Below, piece by piece: positions 42,296 to 50,176 of a DNA stretch of 64,000 bases. The notes under the pieces are model-generated. The model saw nothing but the letters and a program-made list of their open reading frames with translations. It was not told where the DNA came from and searched no databases. Location of the stretch: positions 11,415-75,414 of the forward strand of contig PDSZ01000034.1 in the NCBI GenBank assembly GCA_002748705.1. Direction: 5' to 3'. Both the position numbers and the translations under genes were made by a program. The first letter of the stretch is position 1, and the number at the start of each line of letters is the position of its first letter. The stretch comes from Candidatus Fermentibacterota bacterium. Its GTDB lineage: Bacteria; Fermentibacterota; Fermentibacteria; Fermentibacterales; Fermentibacteraceae.

Positions 42296-42895
42296 TTAAA
42301 AAACGGTTTTCAACCGCCCCCAGCTGTTAACCTCAAGTGAGTTATTTAGCCCCATAAGAAGATAGATGAAGTAGTTACAATATCCACTCCCGTTGATAAG
42401 AGGGCCGGATGCAGTAAAACTGTGAGGAAATTCATTCTGTGCATTGTCCGTTATCATTGAAGGCCATCCGCCTGAGCTGAATTCAGGACACAGCAGACAC
42501 CAGAAATTACCAGGAACTTCAATCTGCGGATCATAAGTTACAAAACATGGTGTCATATGTGAAGCGGTCATCACTCTGCTGTCCAGAAGCAATTCAGGCC
42601 CTGAAACATCTCCACTCCAGAGTTCAACAGTAATATCTGAGGTGTCCCACGGGTACGAAGAATAGTGATAAAACCAGAGTGAAGCCTGCTGAACACTGCC
42701 CTCTGTGGAACCTGAATAAAAATCCTCCAGATTAAACCAGGTGCCGCGCCATGTTCCTTCCCAGATCACCCACTCAGGTGTGCCGTTGCAGTATGAGAGC
42801 CACTCAAGACTGTCCTCTGACTCACCATAAGCCGGTTTCTCAAATGAGCCATCGGCAAACAGGTATGCTGCTGCAAGTACAATCATTACTAACAT
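42296..42895 (-). CDS. secreted hypothetical protein
   Basis: 199 aa. ATG 42895 has AAAGGAG 6-7 bases upstream. Signal peptide MLVMIVLAAAYLFA. The mature protein is rich in Trp, Tyr and Ser with beta-sandwich-like stretches (SVQQASLWFYHYSSYPWDTSDITVELW, TPCFVTYDPQIEVPGNFWCLL), reminiscent of carbohydrate-binding or jelly-roll folds. No sorting domain and no family recognised. Divergent from the large regulator gene. Confidence 0.65.
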   Translation of the reverse strand: MLVMIVLAAAYLFADGSFEKPAYGESEDSLEWLSYCNGTPEWVIWEGTWRGTWFNLEDFYSGSTEGSVQQASLWFYHYSSYPWDTSDITVELWSGDVSGPELLLDSRVMTASHMTPCFVTYDPQIEVPGNFWCLLCPEFSSGGWPSMITDNAQNEFPHSFTASGPLINGSGYCNYFIYLLMGLNNSLEVNSWGRLKTVF

Positions 42896-43010
42896 TTCAT
42901 CTCCTTTCTAATCAGCAATTCAAAAAGGATAAAAGCATAACCTTTACCATTGCCTTTCCTTGTTGCAGTGCATCTCTTTGCCTGTTCATTACAAATAACT
43001 CTATCAATAG

Positions 43011-43067
43011 CCACATAGGAAAATTTCCTTAAGCTAAGGAAATTTTCCCAATTGCTGCACTATGTGG
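43011..43067. promoter_or_regulatory. nested inverted repeat in a divergent promoter region
   Basis: An inner perfect repeat (14-base arms GGAAAATTTCCTTA at 43018-43031 and its complement at 43035-43048, 3-base centre) sits inside an outer 8-base repeat CCACATAG (43011-43018)/CTATGTGG (43060-43067). It lies 55 bases upstream of the regulator start (43122) and 116 upstream of the divergent secreted-protein gene. A large operator or cruciform for a dimeric regulator is the likeliest reading; a bidirectional terminator is less likely between divergent genes. Confidence 0.6.
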
Positions 43068-43121
43068 TTCCAGCTGTTTTTATCTTGCTGAATTATGATA
43101 TTACTAAAGGAGGCAGAATCA

Positions 43122-46100
43122 ATGAGACGAGTAAAGATAGGGAATATTTCTCAACGAATACACAGTTCTGAAAATCTGACCCATGTATTTTTTTTAGACA
43201 GCAGCGGAAAAACCAGATTCGGCAGAAAGATTCCCTCGGATGCTCCACTGAAACAACTTGCAATTCTCTATCAGGCAGCTGAAGGCCTGGAGCATATCAT
43301 TGTTCCGGATGGGATATCTCCGCTCCCTGAGGGCGGTTTTTGCCTCTCAATAGACTGGAATGGATCATCCTCTCCCGCTCAGGGAATTCACATGCGGGAA
43401 ATCATTCAGCCCCTGGCCTCTCTCCAAACAGCAGGGCTTTCACACCTGTCAATTGACAGACATTCATTTATTAAGGACTGTGAGGGGCTGATTAAGCTTG
43501 TATTCTGGGGTGACGGACTCCTGGGCTTAGGCAGAAATCAGGCACCTGAGCTGGTGTCAGGAGGTATTCCCGGAATAATATCAGACCTGTTTGCAGCAGC
43601 AAAATGTTCTCTTGAGAGCAGCTGGCTTAAGGACATTCGAGAGCAAAAGGCAGCTTCAGAGCTGTGTTCAAAAAACTATGAAGTACGATGCTCCGCAGCG
43701 GAAAAGGCAGGGGTTCTCTGCGGCAAGCCTGCTTTTCGGCCACAAACCCTCCTTTCCGATGATCTTACCTTTATTACTTCAGGCAGCTGGCAGGCTAGAG
43801 ACAGGGAGATTAACAGTGCCGTATGCCTGGCAGCCGAAAGAGGATGGGCATGCCGTGTACTGAGACATTCTGTAACAGATCAGGGCAGACCACTGCCCGG
43901 TGTAGCTGAAGGAACAGTTACCACATCACCGGAACAGCTTATAAGGAACACTTTCGGTTCAAAAGGCGGTATAGAGAAACTGCTTGTTATCTCTGAAGTT
44001 TCCAGTGACCAGCCGGATCTCACAGCAATTATACGAAAGCTGCATATTCTCTCACCTCCGGGACTACACATAATAGTTACAGGCCAGTCTGTTCCCGATA
44101 CTGTTCCCGGCAAAGTACTGAAACTTGCAGGAAAAGGTGAAACAGCTCTGGATGTGCCGCTGCAAATGGCAGATATGACTCTAAACCACAAGATAGTTAC
44201 TTCTGAGAATGGGCCCGTTGCAAGAATTCCGGAAACTTCCATTCCAGATAATGTGGAAAGGTCTCTGTCTGGAGAAACGCTTTTTCTTGAAGGCGGATGG
44301 CGCTGGATAGCGGCAAATCCTGATCTTTTCACCGGAGAGCAGGTTGCTGAATCTCTTTTCAGACTGGGGCGATACAGAGAAGCTCTGGATTCCGTGCCTT
44401 CAGACTGTACTACCCTGAAAGCTGAGATACTGGCAGGAATGGGAAGATTCTCCGACTCTCTTGAACTCCTTAACAGTTCCAGTGATCCGCTTCTGGTATC
44501 CAGGGTTTACACAGGTCTGGGAGAGATTGGTGAGGCGCTTAAAACTCTTGAAATGGCAAATAGCAGCGCCTTTCTGACAGAACTCGCAAATCTTTACGAT
44601 CTTTCCGGTAAAGCCGCTGCAGGGATCAGTCTGCTTGAGAACGGTCTTAAGAACGCATCAGGAACCGAAAAGGTCGGTCTGCTCTGTTCTCTGCGCAACC
44701 TGGAGATGAGACTGGGACTGATTCACAAGGCTCTTGAGCACGCTGAAGAGGCAGTTCTAATCTCGCGACAGACTTCTGATGTGGAATCTCTTATTAAAAG
44801 TCTTCAGGCCAGAGGACGAACCCTTCAAGTCACTGGAAAATGGAAAGAAGCTCAGAGCGATTTTCAGACTGCTGTGCTTCTCAGCGATGAGAATGTTGTT
44901 TCAATGGAACGGCCTGCAGAAATAGATCTTCTGGATATTGAAATCCGTATGGGCAGAATTGCAGAGGCAGCAATAATCTTTGAAAACCTCGCAAGAAAAC
45001 TCCTTAATGGAGGAGAACTTGGAAAGCAGATGCTTCTCATGCTGAAAGCAAACCTTGGCTGCTACCTGGGGTGCGGAAAAAAAGCTCTCCCTCACGCACT
45101 GAAGGCAGAGGAAATGGCCTCAGAAATGGGGCTTGAACTATACAGCGGTCTGAGCACGCTTTACGCAGGAAAGCTCAACATACAGGCAGGCAACTCAAGA
45201 CGGGGCATAGAACTTCTCAACAAGGCAATGTCAACAGGGCACATACTGGGCGACAAACACCTTGTATGGCTGGCGGAGATTGAACTTCTTCTGAACAGTG
45301 AATCAGTTGAGAAAACAGCAGAAGGCAGATTGCCTGATTACGATCAGTTCCCGGAAGAAAATCTTATAGTAAGGGTAATTCTGAACGATCAAAGACAGGA
45401 TTCACTCTCTGCCCTTCTTGATCTTCCATCGCCTTTCGTAGCCTGCAGACTTGCTGACAGGTATGGGATGCCTGAGGACAGGCTTTTGCGTAACAGGCTT
45501 CAGAAAGCCCGTGATGGAATCCTCAGCCAGATGTCCGAAGAGATAAAATCAGACTATCTCTCAACTTTTATCACACCCTGGAACGACTCTGAGGATCCAG
45601 CCTCTGCTCTTAGGAATTCACTGGATCTGATCAGAAAACAAGCTCTCTGGATAGCTGACTACTGCGAAGGTACAGTAGGGCTTGAAACACTGGAAAATAT
45701 TCTGGAACTTGACAGAATCTCAACAGAAGAGTTTTCCGGATCTGAAGAGGTCTCACATACATGGCCTTTATACATATCCGGCAATGAATCCAATCTGACG
45801 GCAGAGTTTCTGCTTCCCGCTGCTGCAGTGATAGCCTCTTTGCCCTCTCCGGAACTACAGCCGAACTCTTCGAAAAAAAGCCTGAGCCGTTTAGTGGGTG
45901 ATTCAGAAGAGATGAATCGAATAAGAAATGCTATAGAGAGATTTGCACCTGAAGATATTCCTGTTCTCATAACAGGAGAAACCGGTACCGGTAAAGAGGT
46001 TTGCGCTCTTGAAATTCATGACAGGAGCAAAAGAAAAAACGGAAGATTTGTACCTGTGGACTGCGGAGCAATTCCGGAGAACCTCATGGAATCCGAGCTG

Positions 46101-46751
46101 TTCGGTGCAGCAGCAGGGGCATACACAGGCATATCAGCTTCCCGCACAGGACTGCTTGAGGAAGCTGCAGGAGGAACACTGTTTCTGGATGAAATAGGCA
46201 ACCTTCCTCTTCTGATGCAGGTGAAGCTGCTCAGAGCGCTGGATTCAGGCACATTCCGCAGATTAGGAGAAACCAGGGAAAGAAAAACTGATGTGAGAAT
46301 CATAGCAGCTACCAATTCAACTCTTGAGAAACTTATGAATCAGGGCATTTTTCGCTCAGACCTCTACTACCGAATCTCAGCAGTAAGGCTCCACCTGCCT
46401 CCCTTAAGGGACAGATTCAGTGATTTGAAGGCACTGGCAGCTCACTTTGCAGAAAAACCCCTGAGCCCTGGAGCATTAAAGCTACTCATGGGATACAGCT
46501 GGCCAGGCAATGTAAGGGAACTGCGCAATGTGATTAAGCTGGCAGCCATTACAGCAGAAGAAGCTGTGATAAGAAAGTGCGATATCACCCTTGCCATTGA
46601 AGGGGATAAAGCCGACGGAGCAGTTACTCTCAGAGATGCCATCAGAGTACATGTGACAGAAACAGTGAACAGATGCAACGGCAACAGGGCAATGGCAGCA
46701 AGAGTACTTCAGTGCGATCCCAAAACTCTGAGAAAATACCTTAACAGTTAA
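43122..46751 (+). CDS. TPR-containing sigma54-type AAA+ transcriptional regulator
   Basis: 1209 aa from ATG 43122, chosen because AAAGGAGG lies 8 bases upstream; the frame also has an ATG at 43095. Residues about 1-200 look like a degenerate protein-kinase-like or sensory domain (inference). Residues about 400-780 contain tandem TPR-like helices (LFRLGRYREALDSVPSDC, HKALEHAEEAVLISRQT). The C-terminal AAA+ domain has Walker A GETGTGKE (about 952), the loop GAYTGI in place of GAFTGA (about 998), Walker B GTLFLDEIG and RSDLYYRISAVRLHLPPLRDR. A Fis-type HTH ends the protein (NRAMAARVLQCDPKTLRKYL). The altered GAFTGA loop leaves contact with sigma54 uncertain. Confidence 0.85.
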   Translation: MRRVKIGNISQRIHSSENLTHVFFLDSSGKTRFGRKIPSDAPLKQLAILYQAAEGLEHIIVPDGISPLPEGGFCLSIDWNGSSSPAQGIHMREIIQPLASLQTAGLSHLSIDRHSFIKDCEGLIKLVFWGDGLLGLGRNQAPELVSGGIPGIISDLFAAAKCSLESSWLKDIREQKAASELCSKNYEVRCSAAEKAGVLCGKPAFRPQTLLSDDLTFITSGSWQARDREINSAVCLAAERGWACRVLRHSVTDQGRPLPGVAEGTVTTSPEQLIRNTFGSKGGIEKLLVISEVSSDQPDLTAIIRKLHILSPPGLHIIVTGQSVPDTVPGKVLKLAGKGETALDVPLQMADMTLNHKIVTSENGPVARIPETSIPDNVERSLSGETLFLEGGWRWIAANPDLFTGEQVAESLFRLGRYREALDSVPSDCTTLKAEILAGMGRFSDSLELLNSSSDPLLVSRVYTGLGEIGEALKTLEMANSSAFLTELANLYDLSGKAAAGISLLENGLKNASGTEKVGLLCSLRNLEMRLGLIHKALEHAEEAVLISRQTSDVESLIKSLQARGRTLQVTGKWKEAQSDFQTAVLLSDENVVSMERPAEIDLLDIEIRMGRIAEAAIIFENLARKLLNGGELGKQMLLMLKANLGCYLGCGKKALPHALKAEEMASEMGLELYSGLSTLYAGKLNIQAGNSRRGIELLNKAMSTGHILGDKHLVWLAEIELLLNSESVEKTAEGRLPDYDQFPEENLIVRVILNDQRQDSLSALLDLPSPFVACRLADRYGMPEDRLLRNRLQKARDGILSQMSEEIKSDYLSTFITPWNDSEDPASALRNSLDLIRKQALWIADYCEGTVGLETLENILELDRISTEEFSGSEEVSHTWPLYISGNESNLTAEFLLPAAAVIASLPSPELQPNSSKKSLSRLVGDSEEMNRIRNAIERFAPEDIPVLITGETGTGKEVCALEIHDRSKRKNGRFVPVDCGAIPENLMESELFGAAAGAYTGISASRTGLLEEAAGGTLFLDEIGNLPLLMQVKLLRALDSGTFRRLGETRERKTDVRIIAATNSTLEKLMNQGIFRSDLYYRISAVRLHLPPLRDRFSDLKALAAHFAEKPLSPGALKLLMGYSWPGNVRELRNVIKLAAITAEEAVIRKCDITLAIEGDKADGAVTLRDAIRVHVTETVNRCNGNRAMAARVLQCDPKTLRKYLNS

Positions 46752-46854
46752 GACATTAGCGGCAATTCAACCAGCAAAGCTCAGAGCCAGATTCAAATAC
46801 CTGTCAGTATGGATATAATTCTGGAAAACTTAAAATTCCGCCCTTCAGTATACC

Positions 46855-47226
46855 TCAAAAACTGCGCATAGCTATTTTGAAAGCATAGGTTTTTTCAGGC
46901 TGAATTTCGCTCTCAATGCACTTTACCTGCTGCTCTTTCACTGTTACCATCTCTTCGCCAAGAGGGCTGGTTTTCTCAACTGAAGGGCGGAGGTCAGCCT
47001 CAGGGTTCTGAAGGGTCACCTGGTAGAGAAAGCCGGTCTGCCTGCCGTTTTGCTCCACTTCCACAAGTATTTCGTCTTTGTCTGTATCCTCTGTGAAGGC
47101 GAAACTTAGTTCAGCAGGCTTGTGGGAATACGCTTTTGCAAGCTCCGCAAAGGGAGTTACATAAGAGCCTGGCTTCAGTGTGGTAAGCTTTTCCGGACTT
47201 CCGTGATACCATACATAAGGTTTCAT
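46855..47226 (-). CDS. hypothetical protein with ADP-ribosyl-transferase-like N-terminus
   Basis: 123 aa. MKPYVWYHGSPEKLTTLKPGSYVTPFAELAKAYSHKP resembles the YHGSP...L.PGSyvTp..elA.aYs start seen in small uncharacterised proteins with an ART/Tpt1-like fold. The rest (ILVEVEQNGRQTGFLYQVTL, ending QPEKTYAFKIAMRSF) is beta-rich. Function unknown; catalytic residues of true ADP-ribosyltransferases are not complete. No operon partner is evident: 171 bases separate it from the MBL gene upstream. Confidence 0.6.
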   Translation of the reverse strand: MKPYVWYHGSPEKLTTLKPGSYVTPFAELAKAYSHKPAELSFAFTEDTDKDEILVEVEQNGRQTGFLYQVTLQNPEADLRPSVEKTSPLGEEMVTVKEQQVKCIESEIQPEKTYAFKIAMRSF

Positions 47227-47397
47227 GTTATACCTCTGATGGAGGTAGATTTCGTTGAAACCTGTTGCCGGGCAGGGCGAAGCTGCATGAGAATGGAAAG
47301 GCGGGTTTCCAGCTGCTTCTTAAAGCTGTTGATTGCAGGAAGCTTCATTGACAGCTGAAGAAACCTGAAAGATGAATGGTTCTGAAGAGGCTTTTCA

Positions 47398-48588
47398 TCA
47401 GTAAGTGACGATATCATAACCGTCTGTGGTGAATACGAAGGTGCCGTCCCGGTCTGTTCTGAATGTAGGTATTCTCCGGCTGTCAAGCCTGTTTATCACC
47501 TCGGAGTGCGGATGACCGTAGGGATTGCCTGATCCTACTTCGATGGCTGCATATGACGGGTCTACAGCATCGAGCCAGGAATTCGATGTTGAGGTGTAGG
47601 ATCCATGATGCCCCACCTTGAGAACAGTTGCCTGTATTTCATCAGGGCTGTAGAGGTTCAGAATTACATCCTCGCCGCCATCTGTTTCAAGGTCGCCGGT
47701 AAATAGAAACGAGACAGACTTGAATGTTACCCTGATGACTATTGAAGCATTGTTCTGATTACCTGATGAGGGCTCTTTTTCAGGGTTGAGCACCTTTACT
47801 GTGAGTTCAGGATCCCAGTCAAGAATCATGTCTCTGTATGTGGGAATGTATTCTGCGTCAGAGTGCTCAACACTGTTGAGAAAATACTCGTAAGCGCCTG
47901 ATGCTTCTCCCTTCCAGGCGCAGTCCCACACCCTGTCCACAGGCATGGCATCCAGAACATCACTCAGCCCGCCTACATGGTCTGAATGGGGATGGGTTGC
48001 GACCATTCCCTCAAGACGATCTATTCCCAGACTGTCCAGAAGCGGCAGTATTCTGTCTTCGCCGCAGCTCCAGGCCGGTGTCCATGAGCCGCCGTCTATG
48101 AGATAGTTGTTTCCTGAAGGCGTTCTCACCAGAATGGCGTCTCCTGACAAGTCTCCGTGGGATGGATCAATGAATACAACTGTAAGATTGCCTGGTTCGT
48201 TCACAGGAACAGTAAGGTCTGCCTCATTGCTCCATGATGAAAGCAGAGCTTCGTTCCTGGTTTCCAGAGCATACCAGTAATGTATGCCTGGCTCGGCAGT
48301 CTCATCTATCCATGTATTCTGCAGCGGATCGTTTGAAACTATTCTTACAGCCCTGGCCTGTGAAGGGTCTTCATGAATCCCCGGAGACTGGCTGCGCCAG
48401 AGAACATAGGCATTGAAGTCATGGTTCGGGCACTGGGTCCAGCTGGTGTAAACAGCAGTATCAGCATGAAGCTGTACAGTTAAAACACTTGGAGCGGGAT
48501 TGCCGGAATAATCAGAAGGTGAATCTCCGCACGAGACGGCAAGAATCAGAAAAACAGTAACGAGAACCATCACCCTGGCGGTATTCAC
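47398..48588 (-). CDS. ComEC/Rec2-like MBL-fold hydrolase lipoprotein with FN3 domain
   Basis: 396 aa. Signal ending in lipobox LAVSC (Cys20). A fibronectin-III-like domain spans about 40-125 (YTSWTQCPNHDFNAYVLWRS, GIHYWYALETRNE). From 134 there is a metallo-beta-lactamase fold of the ComEC-related extracellular type: VVFIDPSHGDLSGDAILVRTPSGNNYLIDGG, ATHPHSDHVGGL (HxHxDH at 199-204), FLFTGDLE, KVGHHGS, HPHSEV. Similar stand-alone proteins degrade nucleic acid or nucleotides outside the cell; here it is lipid-anchored. It starts 17 bases downstream of the next lipoprotein gene, so the two form an operon. Confidence 0.87.
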   Translation of the reverse strand: MNTARVMVLVTVFLILAVSCGDSPSDYSGNPAPSVLTVQLHADTAVYTSWTQCPNHDFNAYVLWRSQSPGIHEDPSQARAVRIVSNDPLQNTWIDETAEPGIHYWYALETRNEALLSSWSNEADLTVPVNEPGNLTVVFIDPSHGDLSGDAILVRTPSGNNYLIDGGSWTPAWSCGEDRILPLLDSLGIDRLEGMVATHPHSDHVGGLSDVLDAMPVDRVWDCAWKGEASGAYEYFLNSVEHSDAEYIPTYRDMILDWDPELTVKVLNPEKEPSSGNQNNASIVIRVTFKSVSFLFTGDLETDGGEDVILNLYSPDEIQATVLKVGHHGSYTSTSNSWLDAVDPSYAAIEVGSGNPYGHPHSEVINRLDSRRIPTFRTDRDGTFVFTTDGYDIVTY

Positions 48589-48604
48589 AGCAAGTCCCTT
48601 CTAA

Positions 48605-49366
48605 TCAGTTTAACAGAGTATCTTCCGCTCCGGTAACAGGAAGCACAGGCGCATCTCCGTCATGGATAACGAATATATCATAGAACTGCTGAAAAAGCCT
48701 TCTGCTGTTATCTGAGAACATGAGTTTGAATTCCGGTGATTCTGAAAGAGCCGTTATCTCTTCAGCCAGAATTATCTCCCTTAACTTCCACTGAGGGCAG
48801 GAATACACAGCTGTGTATGATAATGTGCCGTCTTCATGCCTGGCACTTTCGTAGTGAGAAGCCTCCTCCTCAAGAAAGGGGAAATCAGTATTTCCGGCAA
48901 TGATGCTTAACACCTTTCTTCCTGTAATTACCGGCAGTGCTGTTGCCTGAGCAGAACAGGGTTCTATGTGGGCCATATGGGGCTGCAGCGTGCATTGGAA
49001 TATCAGTTCAAATGACTTTTCAGTTTCTTCGTGTGAAATATTTCTGCATGTGACCACAGGCTTTATCTCCAGAAAAACTCCCTCTGTTTCTGCGGAGCAG
49101 CCTCTCAGCTCGTATCTGGTCCAGCTGCCGCAGCTTTGTATCTCCACCACACCTCCTCCAACCAGCAGTCTTCTGGAGCGAACAGTGTCAGGCTGAACAT
49201 GAGGGCTTGGAGAAACAGGAACTCTATAAGGATGCTCAGGAACCAGATAAACTGTATCCGGGTTCACTTTTCCTGCTGAAGGTGAGTGATGAGTTGACTG
49301 GTCATAATAGTTCACTGTACAGGCCATGAGAAGAGTCAGAAATAAAACCGGAATTCTTTTTTTCAT
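48605..49366 (-). CDS. hypothetical lipoprotein
   Basis: 253 aa from ATG 49366, chosen because AAAGGAG lies 6 bases upstream; the frame extends to 49417 but overlaps the divergent gene. MKKRIPVLFLTLLMAC is a lipoprotein signal (Cys16). The remainder has beta-rich stretches (VVEIQSCGSWTRYELRGCSAE, FELIFQCTLQPHMAHIEPC) and an acidic helical end. No family recognised. Located upstream of the MBL-fold lipoprotein in the same operon, so the two may act together on the cell surface. Confidence 0.65.
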   Translation of the reverse strand: MKKRIPVLFLTLLMACTVNYYDQSTHHSPSAGKVNPDTVYLVPEHPYRVPVSPSPHVQPDTVRSRRLLVGGGVVEIQSCGSWTRYELRGCSAETEGVFLEIKPVVTCRNISHEETEKSFELIFQCTLQPHMAHIEPCSAQATALPVITGRKVLSIIAGNTDFPFLEEEASHYESARHEDGTLSYTAVYSCPQWKLREIILAEEITALSESPEFKLMFSDNSRRLFQQFYDIFVIHDGDAPVLPVTGAEDTLLN

Positions 49367-49444
49367 TGAAACTCCTTTCCAGCCTATCATACACAGGTAC
49401 TGCAGGAAGTGTTCCATGTTATGTTTCCTGTGAGGGAGGTTTTC

Positions 49445-50155
49445 ATGTTATCAGCATTGATTATGGCAGTTTTGTGTTCCGGAGTGATCTTTCAGGATGA
49501 TTTCAATGACGGAAATGCAGAGGGATGGCATGAAGTAGGGCCATCCAACTTTCAGGTCAGCGATGGCTGGTATCACTTCTGGGGCGGCGGCGCTGTAAAT
49601 GACGCAACTTCTTTCAGGGCTGACCAGGGAGAAACCATGAGTACTGAAAACTATGTGATAACACATGATGTGAAGATAGATGTGGGCACTTTCGGCGGAT
49701 GCATGGTCAGGTACAGGGAAGAAGGTGAATACAACATAATGCTGGTTCTCGGACTTCCCCAGCAGAAACTCCTTCTCTACCGCTGGTACTGGAACAGCAT
49801 AGAGCTTGTGGATTCACAGCCATTTCAGGTTGAGGAAAATGTTTCCTATACAGTTTGTTTTCAGTGTTCAGGCGAGACCTTTTCAGGCAAGGCCTGGGAA
49901 ACCGGATCACCTGAACCTGGTCAGTGGATGGTAACTGCCCAGGATACCCTTTCAGCTTCAGGAGCTGCTGCTCTGTTCACTGCAGGTGTGTTCAGTAAAG
50001 ACACCGATGTATCCATGAGCTGCTACTTTGACAATGTGACCGTTGAAGATGCTGAACCATCCGAATTCTCACAGCGTACCTGGGCAGGAATCAAGCTGAA
50101 TCTTCAGCTTTCTACGCCTTTGCAAAAGGGTCGTCAGCAACGGTTACCCGACTGA
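49445..50155 (+). CDS. secreted concanavalin/LamG-like domain protein
   Basis: 236 aa from ATG 49445 (GGGAGG 6 bases upstream; the frame is open to 49409). Signal peptide MLSALIMAVLCSGVIF. The body fits a jelly-roll of the LamG/DUF1080 type: DDFNDGNAEGWHEVG, FQVSDGWYHFWGGGAV, HDVKIDVGTFGGCMVRYREEGEYNIMLVL, and a late FDNVTVEDAEPSE. Such domains bind polysaccharides or act in glycan degradation. The tail after VEDAE is short and basic, without a clear sorting domain. Confidence 0.72.
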   Translation: MLSALIMAVLCSGVIFQDDFNDGNAEGWHEVGPSNFQVSDGWYHFWGGGAVNDATSFRADQGETMSTENYVITHDVKIDVGTFGGCMVRYREEGEYNIMLVLGLPQQKLLLYRWYWNSIELVDSQPFQVEENVSYTVCFQCSGETFSGKAWETGSPEPGQWMVTAQDTLSASGAAALFTAGVFSKDTDVSMSCYFDNVTVEDAEPSEFSQRTWAGIKLNLQLSTPLQKGRQQRLPD

Positions 50156-50176
50156 AACTCAGTTCCAGTTTCCCTC

